A stretch of 59,775 bases of DNA. It comes from Acidobacteriota bacterium (GTDB taxonomy: Bacteria; Acidobacteriota; Terriglobia; Terriglobales; Acidobacteriaceae). The DNA is taken from positions 1 to 59,775 of the forward strand of contig QIBA01000052.1 in NCBI GenBank assembly GCA_003225175.1, written 5' to 3'. Positions 59,219 to 59,775 of this stretch are shown here, in pieces (the first letter of the stretch is position 1; every line of letters starts with the position of its first letter). Under the pieces are notes generated by a model. The model ran no database searches, was not told the DNA's origin, and saw only the letters and a program-made list of their open reading frames with translations. A program made the translations under genes and the position numbers.

Positions 59219-59775
59219 TTATGCTTCCAATCCAACTTCTGACTGTTCGGGCTGCTTCGACGGATTGCAGTGACGAATCAACAGATTCGCCAGCGCATCC
59301 AGCGAGACCACCCGCATAGCATGTCCGCGTTCAATTGCAGCTTTGGGCATGCCGAACACCACGCAGGAGTACTCGTCCTGGGCTACTGTGAGCCCACCTG
59401 CGCTCTTAACTTCTCCCAGGGCATCGGCGCCATCCTCTCCCATTCCTGTCATCAGAAGAGCAATTCCGTTCGCTCCGAAATCGTGTGCGAGCGAGCGGAA
59501 GAGAACGTTCGCGGATGGGCGATGTCCATTGACCTTGTCATCGTCGCCGAGCACCACCATGTCGCCGAGCGGCATGCGCTTCACGCGCATGTGCCGGTTG
59601 CCGGGGCAAATCAGTGCGCGCCCGGCGAGCAGCAGATCGCCTGAGCGAGCTTCCTTCACGTCGATGGCGCAGGACTCGTGCAGACGCTGCGCAAATAACT
59701 CGGTGAATCCTTCCGGCATGTGCTGAACCACTACGATCGCTCCGCCGAAGTTGCCTGGTAACTGCGAGAGCAGAT
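59219..59775 (-). CDS. cheB: Chemotaxis methylesterase CheB, C-terminal part (runs off right edge)
   Basis: The C-terminal methylesterase domain reads on from the right edge: GNFGGAIVVVQHMPEGFT (active His), SGDLLLAGRALICPGNRHM, and LLMTGMGEDGADAL (active Asp). The Ser of the triad lies beyond the window, as would any receiver domain. CheB removes methyl groups from chemoreceptors. It is upstream of cheY and cheX on the same strand with a 25-bp gap, so cheB-cheY-cheX form one cluster. Confidence 0.9.
   Translation of the reverse strand, partial: LLSQLPGNFGGAIVVVQHMPEGFTELFAQRLHESCAIDVKEARSGDLLLAGRALICPGNRHMRVKRMPLGDMVVLGDDDKVNGHRPSANVLFRSLAHDFGANGIALLMTGMGEDGADALGEVKSAGGLTVAQDEYSCVVFGMPKAAIERGHAMRVVSLDALANLLIRHCNPSKQPEQSEVGLEA

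Noticed and set aside
1-59775. tRNA, rRNA, CRISPR arrays and complete insertion sequences
   Set aside because: I read the gaps for tRNA arms, regularly spaced direct repeats and transposase motifs and found none; the repeats present are inverted pairs or short tandems.

Overview
The window looks like a chromosomal segment of an Acidobacteriota bacterium, probably Terriglobia (subdivision 1, Koribacter-like). This rests on gene style rather than a marker gene: a fused LptF-LptG permease, a very large Asp-box (sortilin/BNR) secreted protein, an M14 peptidase of about 860 residues, YVTN propeller proteins, a carboxypeptidase-regulatory-domain remnant, a B. subtilis-type sdhCAB operon, and many short intergenic inverted-repeat elements. 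I saw no tRNA, rRNA, CRISPR array, phage or complete IS element. Base composition looks fairly even at mid-50s GC by eye, apart from an AT-rich gap near 26.4-26.7 kb.

Layout. 0-1.6 kb: the 5' part of a molybdenum hydroxylase operon that runs off the left edge, and two small membrane proteins. 2-10 kb: aminotransferase, SulP transporter, heparinase II/III-like protein and GH57 glycosidase. 10-18 kb: envelope block with LptFG fusion, ABC half-exporter, methyltransferase plus FAD reductase pair, sugar transferase, a frameshifted remnant and a GT2 glycosyltransferase. 18-22 kb: sdhCAB. 22-31 kb: housekeeping and cofactor genes (rdgB, thiS, a MerR regulator with a Zn-ribbon partner, ribBA, pdxST), membrane proteins, an orphan COX3 and a thioesterase. 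31-40 kb: BNR giant, then a response regulator / histidine kinase / lipoprotein operon and a YVTN protein. 40-41 kb: ferritin-like protein. 41-49 kb: the most distinctive block, with two crotonase-family hydratases (one resembling cyclohexa-1,5-dienecarbonyl-CoA hydratase), a split GctA/GctB-type CoA-transferase, a rhodanese, and a three-subunit molybdenum hydroxylase. Its FAD subunit carries the four-cysteine [4Fe-4S] insertion typical of 4-hydroxybenzoyl-CoA reductase. 49-59.8 kb: M14 peptidase, nucleotidyltransferase fragment, amidohydrolase, citrate synthase, VapBC, cysteine desulfurase, YVTN lipoprotein, and a cheX-cheY-cheB chemotaxis run leaving the right edge.

How the genes fit together. 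The 41-49 kb block reads as an aromatic acyl-CoA module: CoA activation by transferase, reductive dehydroxylation of 4-hydroxybenzoyl-CoA, and hydration of a dienoyl-CoA. No benzoyl-CoA reductase or ring-opening hydrolase is present in the window, so the complete pathway is not shown. The 10-18 kb genes suit lipid and polysaccharide export.

The strongest non-gene signal is a set of small inverted-repeat elements in the intergenic gaps. Three families recur within this one window, and a further 212-bp inverted repeat lies upstream of the aminotransferase. Other points worth attention are a RibBA whose GTP cyclohydrolase domain has lost key motifs, a ThiS with a tail after its terminal glycines, and a MerR gene with two perfect palindromes at its promoter.
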